Positions 26,049 to 34,124 of a stretch of DNA of 49,709 nucleotides are shown here, one piece after another (position 1 is the first letter of the stretch; each line of letters opens with the position of its first letter). Under the pieces are notes generated by a model, which was given only the letters and a program-made list of their open reading frames with translations, did no database searches and was not told where the DNA came from. The position numbers were made by a program, and so were the translations under genes. Source of the stretch: Dokdonella_A sp964582225 (lineage in GTDB: Bacteria > Pseudomonadota > Gammaproteobacteria > Xanthomonadales > Rhodanobacteraceae); the NCBI GenBank assembly GCA_964582225.1, contig CAZORA010000015.1, positions 1 through 49,709 of the forward strand. The letters run 5' to 3'.

Positions 26049-26783
26049 ATGTCAGCCGCTGCGCCAGGCCCAGAACTGTCCGTCGTCGTGCCCGTGTTCA
26101 ACGAGCGCGACAGCGTGCCCTCGCTGCTGGCCGAGATCGTCGCCGCGCTGCGCGGGCGGCTCACCTTCGAGATCGTCTACGTGGACGACGCCAGCGTCGA
26201 CGATTCGCTCGCGCGGCTGCGCGCGGCGAAGGCAGAGTATCCGGAACTGCGCGTGCTGCATCATCGCAGGCGCAGTGGCCAGAGCACGGCCATCCGTAAC
26301 GGCGTGAAGGCCGCCCGCGGAACCTGGATCGCCACCCTCGATGGTGACGGCCAGAACGATCCGGCGGACATCCCGAAGCTCCTCGCCGAGCGCGACGGCG
26401 CGGCGTCCGGACTGAAGCTCCTCGCCGGCTGGCGCGTCGCGCGGCGCGACTCCGGCAGCAAGCGTTGGGCTTCGAAGTGGGCCAATGCGATCCGCGCCCG
26501 GCTGCTGCACGACGACACCCCCGACACCGGCTGCGGCATCAAGTTGTTTGAGCGCGAGGCCTTCCTCGAACTGCCCTATTTCGACCACATGCACCGCTAT
26601 CTGCCGGCCTTGATGCAGCGCGCCGGCTGGGAGGTGCGCTCGGTGCCGGTGAATCACCGCCCGCGCATGGCCGGCCGCTCGAAGTACAACAATCTCCAGC
26701 GCGCCCTGGTTGGCATTTCCGACCTGTGTGGCGTGGCCTGGTTGCTGCGGCGCGCGCGGCGTACATGCATCGAGGAATCCTAG
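26049..26783 (+). CDS. Family 2 glycosyltransferase (dolichol-phosphate mannosyltransferase-like)
   Basis: A cytoplasmic inverting glycosyltransferase with a GT-A fold, 244 residues. Motifs are LSVVVPVFNERDSVPSLLAE, FEIVYVDDASVDDS (sugar-nucleotide Asp), ATLDGDGQNDPADIPKL (the DxD-like metal site) and LLAGWRVARRDSG, which matches the GxRxxRxD motif of polyprenyl-phosphate sugar transferases. MAGRSKYN is also typical. There is no C-terminal transmembrane pair, unlike ArnC. The likely acceptor is a polyprenyl phosphate. The stop codon directly abuts the ATG of the next gene (tagatg), so the two are co-expressed. Confidence 0.9.
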   Translation: MSAAAPGPELSVVVPVFNERDSVPSLLAEIVAALRGRLTFEIVYVDDASVDDSLARLRAAKAEYPELRVLHHRRRSGQSTAIRNGVKAARGTWIATLDGDGQNDPADIPKLLAERDGAASGLKLLAGWRVARRDSGSKRWASKWANAIRARLLHDDTPDTGCGIKLFEREAFLELPYFDHMHRYLPALMQRAGWEVRSVPVNHRPRMAGRSKYNNLQRALVGISDLCGVAWLLRRARRTCIEES

Positions 26784-27389
26784 ATGCCGACTTCCATCGT
26801 CATCGTCGATGACTTCCTGGCCAATCCCATGGTCGTGCGCGAGCGGGCGCTGCGGTTGAGTTATCCACCCCAGGAAGGCGCCTTCCCTGGGCGTAATTCC
26901 CTCGAGCGCTTGCAGCTCGACGGCCTGATTCCACGGGTGTCACGCATTCTCGGCGAATCGCTGCGGCCGATCGATCCGCCGCAGTCGCACGCCAAGTGCC
27001 GCATCACGCTGTCTGCTGACCAGGGCCGAGCCAAGGTGCATGTGGACCAGTCGCACTGGTCTGGCATCCTTTATCTCAGCCTGCCCGAGCACTGCCAGGG
27101 CGGCACCGAGTTCTTCCGCCACCGCCGCACCAATACCGAACGCTGGCCGCTCACCAGCGAGGAGCTGGAGGCGATGGGTTACACCACGCGCCAGGCGCTG
27201 TACCAGGACGTGATCGAGCGCGACAGCAACGATGACAGCGCCTGGGAGCTGACCATGCGTGTGCCGATGCGCTTCAATCGCCTGGTGTTGCTGCGGCCCT
27301 GGTTTTGGCACACCGCCGGCGAGGCCTTCGGCGACACGCTGCAGAACGGGCGCTTGGTGTACCTGATGTTCTTCGCCGCGGTGGCCTGA
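26784..27389 (+). CDS. DUF6445-type protein, possible 2OG-Fe(II) oxygenase-like fold
   Basis: A 201-residue protein of uncertain function. HVDQSHWSGILYLSLPEHCQ, RRTNTERWPLTSEELEAMG and RFNRLVLLRPWFWHTAGEAF are distinctive. The HxD (HVD) followed much later by H (WFWHTAG) fits the His-Asp...His iron ligands of 2-oxoglutarate oxygenases, and GGTEFF follows the first strand as in that fold. I recall this pattern from the DUF6445 family, but the assignment is from memory and unproven. The gene starts on the base after the stop of the GT2 gene, implying a shared role, for example modification of a glycan or peptide. Confidence 0.7.
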   Translation: MPTSIVIVDDFLANPMVVRERALRLSYPPQEGAFPGRNSLERLQLDGLIPRVSRILGESLRPIDPPQSHAKCRITLSADQGRAKVHVDQSHWSGILYLSLPEHCQGGTEFFRHRRTNTERWPLTSEELEAMGYTTRQALYQDVIERDSNDDSAWELTMRVPMRFNRLVLLRPWFWHTAGEAFGDTLQNGRLVYLMFFAAVA

Positions 27390-27679
27390 AGCGACCCGCC
27401 GCGCGAGAACACCGACAGTTGCTGCTGCGCCGAAGCGGCGACCCGGTGCTCGACCGGCGCGCGCCTGCGCGTTCCGCGCCGCCGCGGAATCGGCTGCTTC
27501 CGCATGTAGGGTCAGGGTTTCTGCGTCACCGGCGACATTCGCGCCATGCTGCACGGTTCCTGTCTGCCGGATCGCGGTCCGGCGAGCCGCGCAACCAGCG
27601 CCAGCCATGCCACAGTCGAGAGCGAAACCAATGCCCGCAGCAACGCCGTAGCCGCGTCGACCATCTGCCTGGCTCGAAC
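27390..27679. other. Non-coding region upstream of the rpmB promoter
   Basis: About 290 bases without a supported gene. On the minus strand, 27512-27664 could encode a 50-residue peptide with one hydrophobic stretch (ALVSLSTVAWLALVARLAG), but no ribosome binding site or homologue is recognised. Nothing else is seen before the promoter at 27680. Confidence 0.4.
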
Positions 27680-27708
27680 TTGCTTGTGGCGCCTGGATCG
27701 GCTATAAA
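27680..27708 (+). promoter_or_regulatory. Sigma-70 promoter of rpmB-rpmG
   Basis: A -35 box TTGCTT (27680-27685), a 17-base spacer and a -10 box TATAAA (27703-27708) form a near-consensus promoter in otherwise GC-rich DNA. Transcription would start near 27715, leaving a leader of about 155 bases before rpmB. It is the best promoter match in the window. Confidence 0.75.
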
Positions 27709-27869
27709 ACGCGGCTCCCTGGCGCATGCATGGCCTTTCGGCCCGCGGGACTGGTCGTGCGGTCTGTCCGCGCCGCGCCTGGGAGATTCCAGCACCGCAT
27801 GGCGCATCGTCGCCGCTGGGCCGCCGCCGCCCTGGCCAAGGACGGCAACATCGATCTCGGAGGTTCGCC

Positions 27870-28106
27870 ATGGCCAAGGTTTGCCAGGTCACCGGAAAGG
27901 CCGTTCAATCCGGCAACAATGTTTCCCACGCCAACAGAAGAACACGGCGCCGCTGGCTGCCGAACCTTCACGAGCGCCGTTTCTGGGTGCCCGAGGAAAA
28001 GCGCTGGATAACTCTGCGCGTGTCCAGCCACGGGCTGCGCACCATCGACAAGAAGGGCATCAGCGTGGTGCTCGCCGAACTGCGCAAGCGCGGCGAAAAG
28101 ATCTGA
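27870..28106 (+). CDS. rpmB: 50S ribosomal protein L28
   Basis: A 78-residue ribosomal protein. The sequence starts MAKVCQVTGKAVQSGNNVSH and continues with RRTRRRWLPNLHERRFWV and RVSSHGLRTIDKKGI, all characteristic of bacterial L28. There is no zinc-binding CxxC pair, so it is the zinc-free form. The ATG at 27870 has a purine-rich GGAGG nine bases upstream. The open frame extends 5', but the conserved N-terminus fixes the start. It is followed 13 bases later by rpmG, the normal rpmBG operon. Confidence 0.97.
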   Translation: MAKVCQVTGKAVQSGNNVSHANRRTRRRWLPNLHERRFWVPEEKRWITLRVSSHGLRTIDKKGISVVLAELRKRGEKI

Positions 28107-28119
28107 GGAGCATCGAAGC

Positions 28120-28284
28120 ATGGCCAGCAAACGCGACAAGATCCGCCTGACCTCCTCGGCCGGCACCGGTCATTTCTACACGACCGACAAGAACAAGAAG
28201 AACACCCCGGGCAAGATGGAGATGAAGAAGTACGACCCGGTCGTGCGCAAGCACGTGGTCTACAAGGAAGGCAAGATCAAGTAG
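28120..28284 (+). CDS. rpmG: 50S ribosomal protein L33
   Basis: A 54-residue ribosomal protein. It starts MASKRDKIRLTSSAGTGHFY and ends KYDPVVRKHVVYKEGKIK, matching proteobacterial L33. Like L28 here it lacks zinc-binding cysteines. GAGGAGC lies just upstream of the ATG. The gene is short but unambiguous and is followed by two hairpins. Confidence 0.97.
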   Translation: MASKRDKIRLTSSAGTGHFYTTDKNKKNTPGKMEMKKYDPVVRKHVVYKEGKIK

Positions 28285-28334
28285 CGCCGGCTCATCGGCG
28301 CGCTGCGGGAGAGCCGGCACCGTCCGGCTCTTTT
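28284..28334 (+). terminator. Tandem hairpins with T-tract, terminator of rpmBG
   Basis: A first hairpin gcgccg-gctcat-cggcgc begins at the last base of the rpmG stop. A second, agagccgg-caccgt-ccggctct, runs straight into tttt (28331-28334). The second is a standard intrinsic terminator. Confidence 0.85.
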
Positions 28335-28380
28335 CGTACGCGCAGGGCGCGGCGTGCTCCCCGATCGGGCGCGCACGACA

Positions 28381-28415
28381 AAAGGGGATGACGGTAGCGC
28401 CGTCACCCCCTTTTT
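28381..28415. terminator. Bidirectional terminator between rpmG and rpsU
   Basis: Imperfect stem aaagggg-a-tgacgg with ccgtca-c-cccc-ttt around the loop tagcg, ending in five T on the plus strand and four A upstream that become T on the minus strand. It lies 44 bases downstream of the rpsU stop on the minus strand and should terminate rpsU, as well as any read-through from rpmG. Confidence 0.8.
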
Positions 28416-28458
28416 ATTCCACGCGTAAGCTGCCGGCCGGCTGGTTACCGCCGCAGGT

Positions 28459-28674
28459 TCAGTACATGCGCTGACGCTTGGTCACGTCGCGGGAAACGCG
28501 GCGCAGGTGGCGCTTGACCGCAGCCGCACGCTTGCGCTTGCGCTCCTGGGTGGGCTTTTCGTAGAACTCGCGCTTGCGGACCTCGGCGAGCACGCCGGCT
28601 TTCTCGCAGGTGCGCTTGAAGCGGCGCAGGGCAAACTCGAAGGGTTCGTTTTCGCGAACTTTGACGCTGGGCAT
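28459..28674 (-). CDS. rpsU: 30S ribosomal protein S21
   Basis: A 71-residue ribosomal protein: MPSVKVRENEPFEFALRRFK, then REFYEKPTQERKRKRAAAVK and a basic tail ending KRQRMY. This is full-length gammaproteobacterial S21. GGAG lies seven bases upstream of the ATG at 28674. A near-perfect minus-strand promoter is found at 28720-28749. The divergent partner is tsaD, an arrangement conserved in many gammaproteobacteria, though dnaG and rpoD do not follow rpsU here. Confidence 0.97.
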   Translation of the reverse strand: MPSVKVRENEPFEFALRRFKRTCEKAGVLAEVRKREFYEKPTQERKRKRAAAVKRHLRRVSRDVTKRQRMY

Positions 28675-28719
28675 GAATGCTCCGCTGGGATGTGGTCGGT
28701 GTGGGCCGGAAAGCCCGCT

Positions 28720-28749
28720 ATTATAAATCCATGAGCGCCCGCATTGCAA
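28720..28749 (-). promoter_or_regulatory. Sigma-70 promoter of rpsU
   Basis: On the minus strand, TTGCAA (28749-28744) and a perfect TATAAT (28725-28720) are separated by 18 bases. Transcription would start near 28713, about 40 bases before the rpsU ATG. The -35 box and spacer lie inside the first codons of tsaD. Confidence 0.7.
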
Positions 28750-29780
28750 AATACCGAAGTGGCCCGGTCCTGGGCGTGGAGACCTCGTGCGACGAGACCG
28801 GCGTCGCCGTTTACGATCCGGCGCGGGGCCTCCTGGCGCACACGCTCTACAGCCAGATTCGTCTGCACGCCGATTATGGCGGAGTGGTTCCCGAGCTCGC
28901 CTCGCGCGATCATGTTCGCAAGCTCCTGCCGCTGCTGCGCGAGACCTTGTCGCAGGCGGAGCTTCGCACCGCCGATCTGGCCGGGGTTGCCTACACTGCG
29001 GGTCCTGGCCTGATCGGCGCGCTCCTGGTCGGTGCCGCCGCCTCGCGCGCGCTGGCCTGGGCGCTGGAGATTCCCGCGCTCGGCGTGCACCACATGGAAG
29101 GTCACCTGTTGGCGCCGATGCTCGAGCCCGAGCCGCCGGCGCCGCCCTTCGTTGCGCTCCTGGTTTCGGGCGGCCACTCGATGCTGGTCGAAGTCGCCGC
29201 GGTGGGCCACTATCGTCTGCTGGGCGACACCCTGGACGACGCCGCCGGGGAAGCCTTCGACAAGACCGCCAAGCTCATGGGCTTGCCTTATCCCGGCGGG
29301 CCGGCGCTGGCCGCTCTGGCAGGACGCGGCCGAGCGGGCGTGTTCCGCTTTGCGCGGCCGATGACCGACCGCCCGGGTCTCGACTTCAGCTTTTCCGGGC
29401 TCAAGACTCAGGTGCTGCTCGCCTGGCAGGCCAGCGATCGCTCGGAGCAGACCCGCGCCGATGTGGCCCGCGCCTTCGAGGAAGCGATCGTCGAGACCCT
29501 GCTCATCAAGTGCCGCCGCGCGCTCGCAGCCACCGGCGCGCGCAGCCTGGTGGTGGCAGGTGGCGTCGGCGCCAACCGGCACCTGCGCGCGTCTCTGGCC
29601 GAAGCCGCCGCGCGTGATGGTTTCCGGGTTTCCTTTCCGCGCCTGGAGTTCTGCACCGACAACGGAGCGATGATCGCCTTCGCGGGTGCGCTGCGCCTGG
29701 CCGAAGGTGAAGTCGAGTCGGCGTCGATCCGGGTGCGCCCGCGCTGGCCGCTGGCCGAGCTGGCCGAGTCCGGCGGCTGA
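28731..29780 (+). CDS. tsaD: tRNA N6-adenosine threonylcarbamoyltransferase TsaD (Gcp)
   Basis: Transfers the threonylcarbamoyl group to A37 of ANN-decoding tRNAs. The 349 residues include VLGVETSCDETGVAVYD, the metal-binding HMEGH (121-125), ALLVSGGHSMLVEV, DDAAGEAFDKTAKLMGLPYP and VVAGGVGANRHLR, all family signatures. The ATG at 28731 is the only in-frame start near the expected N-terminus and adds about ten residues before VLGVETS. There is no Shine-Dalgarno sequence before it, and the AT-rich box at 28718-28727 lies directly upstream, so the mRNA may be leaderless. Confidence 0.96.
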   Translation: MSARIAKYRSGPVLGVETSCDETGVAVYDPARGLLAHTLYSQIRLHADYGGVVPELASRDHVRKLLPLLRETLSQAELRTADLAGVAYTAGPGLIGALLVGAAASRALAWALEIPALGVHHMEGHLLAPMLEPEPPAPPFVALLVSGGHSMLVEVAAVGHYRLLGDTLDDAAGEAFDKTAKLMGLPYPGGPALAALAGRGRAGVFRFARPMTDRPGLDFSFSGLKTQVLLAWQASDRSEQTRADVARAFEEAIVETLLIKCRRALAATGARSLVVAGGVGANRHLRASLAEAAARDGFRVSFPRLEFCTDNGAMIAFAGALRLAEGEVESASIRVRPRWPLAELAESGG

Positions 29781-29854
29781 GCCGCGCCGCCCGCGGCCGC
29801 GCCCGAATCGCCGACAATCGCGTTTCCTCCGCTCATCGCAAGGAGCCCGCGCCC

Positions 29855-30211
29855 GTGGACCGCGTATTCATCGAAGACCTGCGCATCGACACCGTCATCG
29901 GCATCTACGACTGGGAGCGCGAGACGCGCCAGACGGTGGCGCTCGACGTCGAGATGGCCTTCGACAATCGCCGCCCGGCGGCCAGCGACCGCATCGAGGA
30001 CACGCTCGACTACAAGGCGGTGGCCAAACGCCTGATCGCCTTCGTCGGCGAGGCCCGCTGCGAACTGGTGGAGACACTGGCCGAGCGCTGCGCGGACCTC
30101 ATCCGCAGTGAATTTGGAGTAACGTGGCTGCGCCTAAGGCTGTCCAAGCCCGGTGCGGTGACCGGCTCGAAGGCGGTCGGCGTCATCATCGAGCGCGGCC
30201 GGGAAGCCTGA
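29855..30211 (+). CDS. folB: Dihydroneopterin aldolase
   Basis: Converts 7,8-dihydroneopterin to 6-hydroxymethyl-dihydropterin in folate synthesis. The 118 residues show DRVFIEDLRIDTVIGIYDWE (with the conserved Glu of the pterin site), DRIEDTLDYKAVAKRL and VETLAERCADLI, and end RLSKPGAVTGSKAVGVIIER. The GTG start is supported by AAGGAG upstream. It lies between tsaD and folK, the next enzyme of the pathway. Confidence 0.95.
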   Translation: MDRVFIEDLRIDTVIGIYDWERETRQTVALDVEMAFDNRRPAASDRIEDTLDYKAVAKRLIAFVGEARCELVETLAERCADLIRSEFGVTWLRLRLSKPGAVTGSKAVGVIIERGREA

Positions 30212-30267
30212 ACGCTTCCGGTCCTCGCACATTTGCGAAAATCGCGCAGCACGATCGAGCGTCCAGC

Positions 30268-30756
30268 ATGTCCCGCGCCTGGCTCAGCCTCGGCTCCAAC
30301 ATCGAGCCCGAACGCCATCTCGCCGCCGCCCTGCGCGAGCTCCGCGCGCGCTTTGGTGAGCTCCTGGTGTCGAATGCCTACCGCTTTCCCGCGGTCGGCT
30401 TCGTCGGGCCGGATTTCGTCAATCTCGCCGTCGGCATCGACAGCGACCTGGGCCCACAGGCGCTCAACGACTGGCTGCACGCGCTGGAGGATCGCCACGG
30501 CCGCCGCCGCGACCAGCCGCGTTACGCCAGCCGCACGCTGGATGTCGACATCGTGCTGTTCGACGACTGGGTACTCGAGGGGCCTGGCCACCTGCAGCTG
30601 CCGCGCCGCGAGCTCACCGAAGCCTTCGTGCTGAAGCCCCTGGCGGAGATTGCCAGCGAGGTTTGCGAGCCGCTCTCTGGGCTGCCGCTCGCCGCGCTCC
30701 GTGACGCCTCCCCGGCGGCCCTCGAGCCGCGACCGCGGGTCGCTCTGGACTTCTGA
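30268..30756 (+). CDS. folK: 6-hydroxymethyl-7,8-dihydropterin pyrophosphokinase
   Basis: Pyrophosphorylates hydroxymethyl-dihydropterin, the step after FolB. From the ATG at 30268 it has 162 residues, with AWLSLGSNIEPERHLAAALR at the N-terminus, NLAVGIDSDLGPQALNDWLH, RRDQPRYASRTLDVDIVLFD (ATP/metal motif D-x-D) and LPRRELTEAFVLKPLAEIA. The start gives the normal HPPK length. It ends ten bases before the convergent pteridine reductase gene, so the folate-related genes meet tail to tail. Confidence 0.94.
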   Translation: MSRAWLSLGSNIEPERHLAAALRELRARFGELLVSNAYRFPAVGFVGPDFVNLAVGIDSDLGPQALNDWLHALEDRHGRRRDQPRYASRTLDVDIVLFDDWVLEGPGHLQLPRRELTEAFVLKPLAEIASEVCEPLSGLPLAALRDASPAALEPRPRVALDF

Positions 30757-30766
30757 GCGGTTGCGC

Positions 30767-31513
30767 TCACATCGACAGCGAGCGCCCGCCGTCGACCCGC
30801 AGTACCTGACCGGTGACGAAGCTCGCGTCGCGCAGCAGCCAGAGCACCGTGGCGGCGATTTCCTCGGGCGTGCCGCTGCGCGCGAGCGGAGTGCGGCGGA
30901 GCAGTTCCTCGCGATCGGCGTAATCCTTGCCGGCCTCCGGCCACAGCACCGCGCCCGGCGCCACCGCGTTGACCCGCACCGCCGGCGCAAGCTCCTGCGC
31001 CAGCGCCCTGGTCGCCATCACCAGGGCCGCCTTGGCCATGCAGTACACGCTGTGTCCGGGCAGCGGGCGCTCCGCGTAGATGTCGGCCAGGTTCACGATT
31101 GCGCCGCCGCGCGCGCTCAGCGCTGGCGCGGCGGCCTGGGCCAGAAACAGGGGCGCGCGGGCGTTCGCCGCAAAGAGCTCGTCCCAGTCCGCGGCGCGAA
31201 TCGAGCCGAGCGGCGTCGGGTGAAACGCCGAGGCGTTGTTGACCAGACCGTCCAGGCGGCCGAAGCGGGCCAGTGTGGTCCCGATCATCGCGTCGAGCGC
31301 CGGCAGCTCGGCCAACTCGGCCTCGACGCCCAGCGTGCTGCCCGGACGCGCGAGCTCGAGTTCGGCCAGCAGCGCGTCGCGTTCGGCCCGCGAGCGGCGG
31401 CAGTGCAGCACCAGGTCATAGCCTGCCGCGTGCAGCACGCGGCTGATGCAGGCGCCGACCCGACGCGCGGCGCCGGTGACGAGCAGCACGGGTCGCGGAT
31501 TCGGTTCGCTCAT
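30767..31513 (-). CDS. Pteridine reductase-like short-chain dehydrogenase (FolM/PTR1 type)
   Basis: NADPH-dependent reductase of 248 residues. VLLVTGAARRVG is the PTR1-type cofactor motif, with RR instead of the usual G-x-G of most SDRs. NNASAF and the catalytic YCMAK (Tyr-x3-Lys) follow. The position usually held by the SDR serine is Asp in NLADIYAERPLPGHSVY, which is diagnostic of pteridine reductases. It probably reduces dihydrobiopterin or dihydrofolate to the tetrahydro form. It lies tail to tail with folK. Confidence 0.88.
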   Translation of the reverse strand: MSEPNPRPVLLVTGAARRVGACISRVLHAAGYDLVLHCRRSRAERDALLAELELARPGSTLGVEAELAELPALDAMIGTTLARFGRLDGLVNNASAFHPTPLGSIRAADWDELFAANARAPLFLAQAAAPALSARGGAIVNLADIYAERPLPGHSVYCMAKAALVMATRALAQELAPAVRVNAVAPGAVLWPEAGKDYADREELLRRTPLARSGTPEEIAATVLWLLRDASFVTGQVLRVDGGRSLSM

Positions 31514-31588
31514 CGTCGTGGTCCTCGCGGGCGGCTATGCTGGGCGCCCGTCCTCGAGAGTGCCGCAGATGCGCGCGCAGAGCCAGCC

Positions 31589-32767
31589 TTGAGCGTCTCC
31601 CTTCCGGCACCCGGAGCCGACGAGCTGGCGCATTCCGCGCGTCTGCTCGAGGCCCTGATCGGCGAGATCGAAGCAAGCGGGCCGCTGCCCTTCTCCCGCT
31701 TCATGGAGCGCGCCTTGTACGCGCCGGGCCTCGGCTACTACAGCGCCGGACGCACCAAGTTCGGCGCCGCCGGTGACTTCATCACTGCGCCCGAGCTCGG
31801 TTCGCTGTTCGCTCGCAGCGTCGCCCTGGCTCTGGCGCCAACGCTTGCTGCGCTGGGCCCGGAAGCAGATTTCGTCGAGCTGGGCGGTGGCAGCGGCGCC
31901 TTTGCGGTGGCGGCTTTGGCCGAGCTCGCGCGACAGGACGCGCTGCCGCGTCGCTACCGGCTCCTCGAGCCCAGCGCCGAACTCGCCGCGCGCCAGCGCG
32001 AGCGGATCGCGCGCGAGCTGCCGGTCGCGATTTCTGCCCGCGTCGACTGGCTGAGGGGGCCGCCCGAACAGGACTGGCGCGGCGTGCTGTTCGCCAACGA
32101 GGTGATCGATGCGCTGCCGGTGAGCCGCTTCAGCCTGGCGGGTGGTGAGGTATTCGAAGAGCACGTGCGCTGGAGCGGCCATCGCCTCGAGCGCGTGGAT
32201 CGTCCGGCCGATGCGCTGGTCGCCGGAGCGGTGCGTCATCTGGAGCGGGAGCTGGGTGAACCTTTCGCCGACGGCTACCGCAGCGAGGTACTGCCGCAGT
32301 TGCCGTGGTGGATGCGGGCGGTCACCGCCTCGCTCGAGGTCGGCGCGGTGCTCCTGGTCGACTACGGCTACCCGCGCGCCGACTACTATCTGGCCGAGCG
32401 CGTCGACGGCACCCTGGTCTGCCACTATCGCCATCGCGCGCACGACGACGCTCTGCTCTGGCCCGGCCTGCAGGACATCACCGCCTTCGTCGACTTCAGC
32501 GCGCTGGCCGAAGCGGGCGTCGCCGCCGGTCTCGATTTCGTCGGCTACGCGCCGCAAGCGCAGTTTCTGCTTGCCGCCGGCCTGCCAAGCCTGCTCGAGG
32601 AAGCCGAGACGGGCGACCCGATCGCGCGCCTGCGTCAGCTCGCCGAGGCCAAGCGACTGACCTTGCCGGGGGAGATGGGTGAGCGCTTTCAGGCGATCGG
32701 TTTCCAGCGCGGTCTCGGCCAGGCGCTGAGCGTCCTGGCCACGGTGGACCAGTCGCGAAGGCTGTAG
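31589..32767 (+). CDS. SAM-dependent methyltransferase, MidA/NDUFAF7 family
   Basis: A class I methyltransferase of about 392 residues related to the mitochondrial complex I assembly factor NDUFAF7, which methylates an arginine of NDUFS2. Motifs are PLPFSRFMERALYAPGLGYY, KFGAAGDFITAPELGSLFA, FVELGGGSGAFAVAAL (SAM site), LFANEVIDALPVSRF and GAVLLVDYGYPRADYY. No ATG or GTG precedes the conserved region, so the TTG at 31589 (MSVSLPAPG) is chosen. It gives the usual family length, though no strong ribosome binding site is seen. It is divergent from the pteridine reductase across 75 bases. Confidence 0.88.
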   Translation: MSVSLPAPGADELAHSARLLEALIGEIEASGPLPFSRFMERALYAPGLGYYSAGRTKFGAAGDFITAPELGSLFARSVALALAPTLAALGPEADFVELGGGSGAFAVAALAELARQDALPRRYRLLEPSAELAARQRERIARELPVAISARVDWLRGPPEQDWRGVLFANEVIDALPVSRFSLAGGEVFEEHVRWSGHRLERVDRPADALVAGAVRHLERELGEPFADGYRSEVLPQLPWWMRAVTASLEVGAVLLVDYGYPRADYYLAERVDGTLVCHYRHRAHDDALLWPGLQDITAFVDFSALAEAGVAAGLDFVGYAPQAQFLLAAGLPSLLEEAETGDPIARLRQLAEAKRLTLPGEMGERFQAIGFQRGLGQALSVLATVDQSRRL

Positions 32768-32798
32768 CGATGGCGGCGCCAGGCGGCTGGGGCAGGCT

Positions 32799-34043
32799 TC
32801 AGCGATCGGCGCTTGACGGATACTCCTTGCGCAGCTCGCGGATGGCGTCGATGCGCGCCTTGCGCAGCACCGCGCCCAGCGCCGGACCCTGCAGCCCGGC
32901 GGCGAGAAAGGGTGCCGCCGTGATCGCCTGCGCGGCGGCAAGCGTCGCCCGCAGGTATGCGGCCTGCGGGTAGGCATCCTCGGCGTGGCCGAGGCGTCCG
33001 CGTTTGTCCGCTTCGCAAACCAGCAGAAAACTTGCGAGCCGCTCCGGCCGGCGCAGGGCGTCGAGCTTTTCCAGAAGTTCCAAGACGGTCTGCGGGCGCA
33101 GCTCGAAGGCGCGGTGGGCGTGCAGGTGGAACTCGCAGCTCAGCGCCGCCAGTCGGGCGTGTTCGCTCGGCACCTTGAGCCGCGCGCAGAGCGCGCCGAG
33201 CGGCGCGAGGCCGCGACGCTCGTGGCCGATATGCTGCGGCAGCACGGCGGCCGGCGTCAGCGCCTTGCCGAGATCGTGGGTCATGACGCAAAAGCAGATC
33301 AGATCGTCGCCGGGTGCGAGTCGCGCAGCCAGGTCGACGGCCAGCTCCAGATGCGCGCCGGCGTCGATTTCCGGATGATGTTCGACGCTTTGCGGCACGC
33401 CGTAGAGCGCGTCGAGCTCGGGGAAGATGACGGCCAGCGCGCCGCAGCCACGCAGTGCGGCCAGGAAGGCCGATGGTCTCGGCTCGCGCAGCGCCTTCGC
33501 GGTTTCCGCCCAGCTCCGCTCGGCGACCAGCTGCGCAACCTCGCCGTTTTCCACCATGCCGCGCATGAGTTCAAGGGTTTCCGTCGCGATCCTGAAGCCA
33601 AGCGGCGCGTAGCGCGCGGCGAAGCGCGCCACCCGCAGCACCCGCACCGGATCCTCGGCGAAGGCCGGTGAGACGTGGCGCAGGATGCGTGCCTCGAGAT
33701 CCGCGCGGCCGCCGAAGGGGTCGACGACCCGCCCGTCGCGGGCCTCGGCCATGGCGTTGATCGTGAGATCGCGCCGCTCCAGGTCCTGTTCGAGAGTCAC
33801 CGATGGATCGGCGTCGAAGACGAAGCCGTGATAGCCGCGTCCGCTCTTGCGCTCGGTGCGCGCCAGCGCGTATTCCTCCTGGGTCTCGGGGTGCAGGAAC
33901 ACCGGGAAATCCCTGCCCACCGGACGGAAGCCGCGCGCGCGCATCTGCTCGGGAGTGGCGCCGACCACCACCCAATCGCGGTCGACGATTTCACGGCCGA
34001 GCAGCTGGTCGCGGACGGCGCCGCCGACGAGGTAGGTGTCCAC
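32799..34043 (-). CDS. cca: Multifunctional CCA tRNA nucleotidyltransferase
   Basis: Adds and repairs the CCA end of tRNAs. The 414 residues match the E. coli enzyme, with DTYLVGGAVRDQLLGRE, the catalytic DRDWVVVG (DxD), RRDLTINAMA and VLRVARFAARYA. The C-terminal HD domain has VEHHPEIDAGAHLELAVD and CVMTHDLGKAL, which gives the phosphatase/phosphodiesterase activity of the gammaproteobacterial form. The start is GTG. It is the last gene of the minus-strand run coming from cytochrome c4. Confidence 0.96.
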   Translation of the reverse strand: MDTYLVGGAVRDQLLGREIVDRDWVVVGATPEQMRARGFRPVGRDFPVFLHPETQEEYALARTERKSGRGYHGFVFDADPSVTLEQDLERRDLTINAMAEARDGRVVDPFGGRADLEARILRHVSPAFAEDPVRVLRVARFAARYAPLGFRIATETLELMRGMVENGEVAQLVAERSWAETAKALREPRPSAFLAALRGCGALAVIFPELDALYGVPQSVEHHPEIDAGAHLELAVDLAARLAPGDDLICFCVMTHDLGKALTPAAVLPQHIGHERRGLAPLGALCARLKVPSEHARLAALSCEFHLHAHRAFELRPQTVLELLEKLDALRRPERLASFLLVCEADKRGRLGHAEDAYPQAAYLRATLAAAQAITAAPFLAAGLQGPALGAVLRKARIDAIRELRKEYPSSADR

Positions 34044-34124
34044 GCGCTCCCGATTCCGGTGACGAACGTCGGCGGCTCGCGCCGGCGCCCCGTCGAAGCA
34101 TCATATCCGCTGCCGCGGTGGCGC

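Noticed and set aside
27512..27664. Minus-strand 50-codon frame with a hydrophobic stretch
   Set aside because: No ribosome binding site, no known small-protein family, and such hydrophobic runs are common in GC-rich non-coding DNA.
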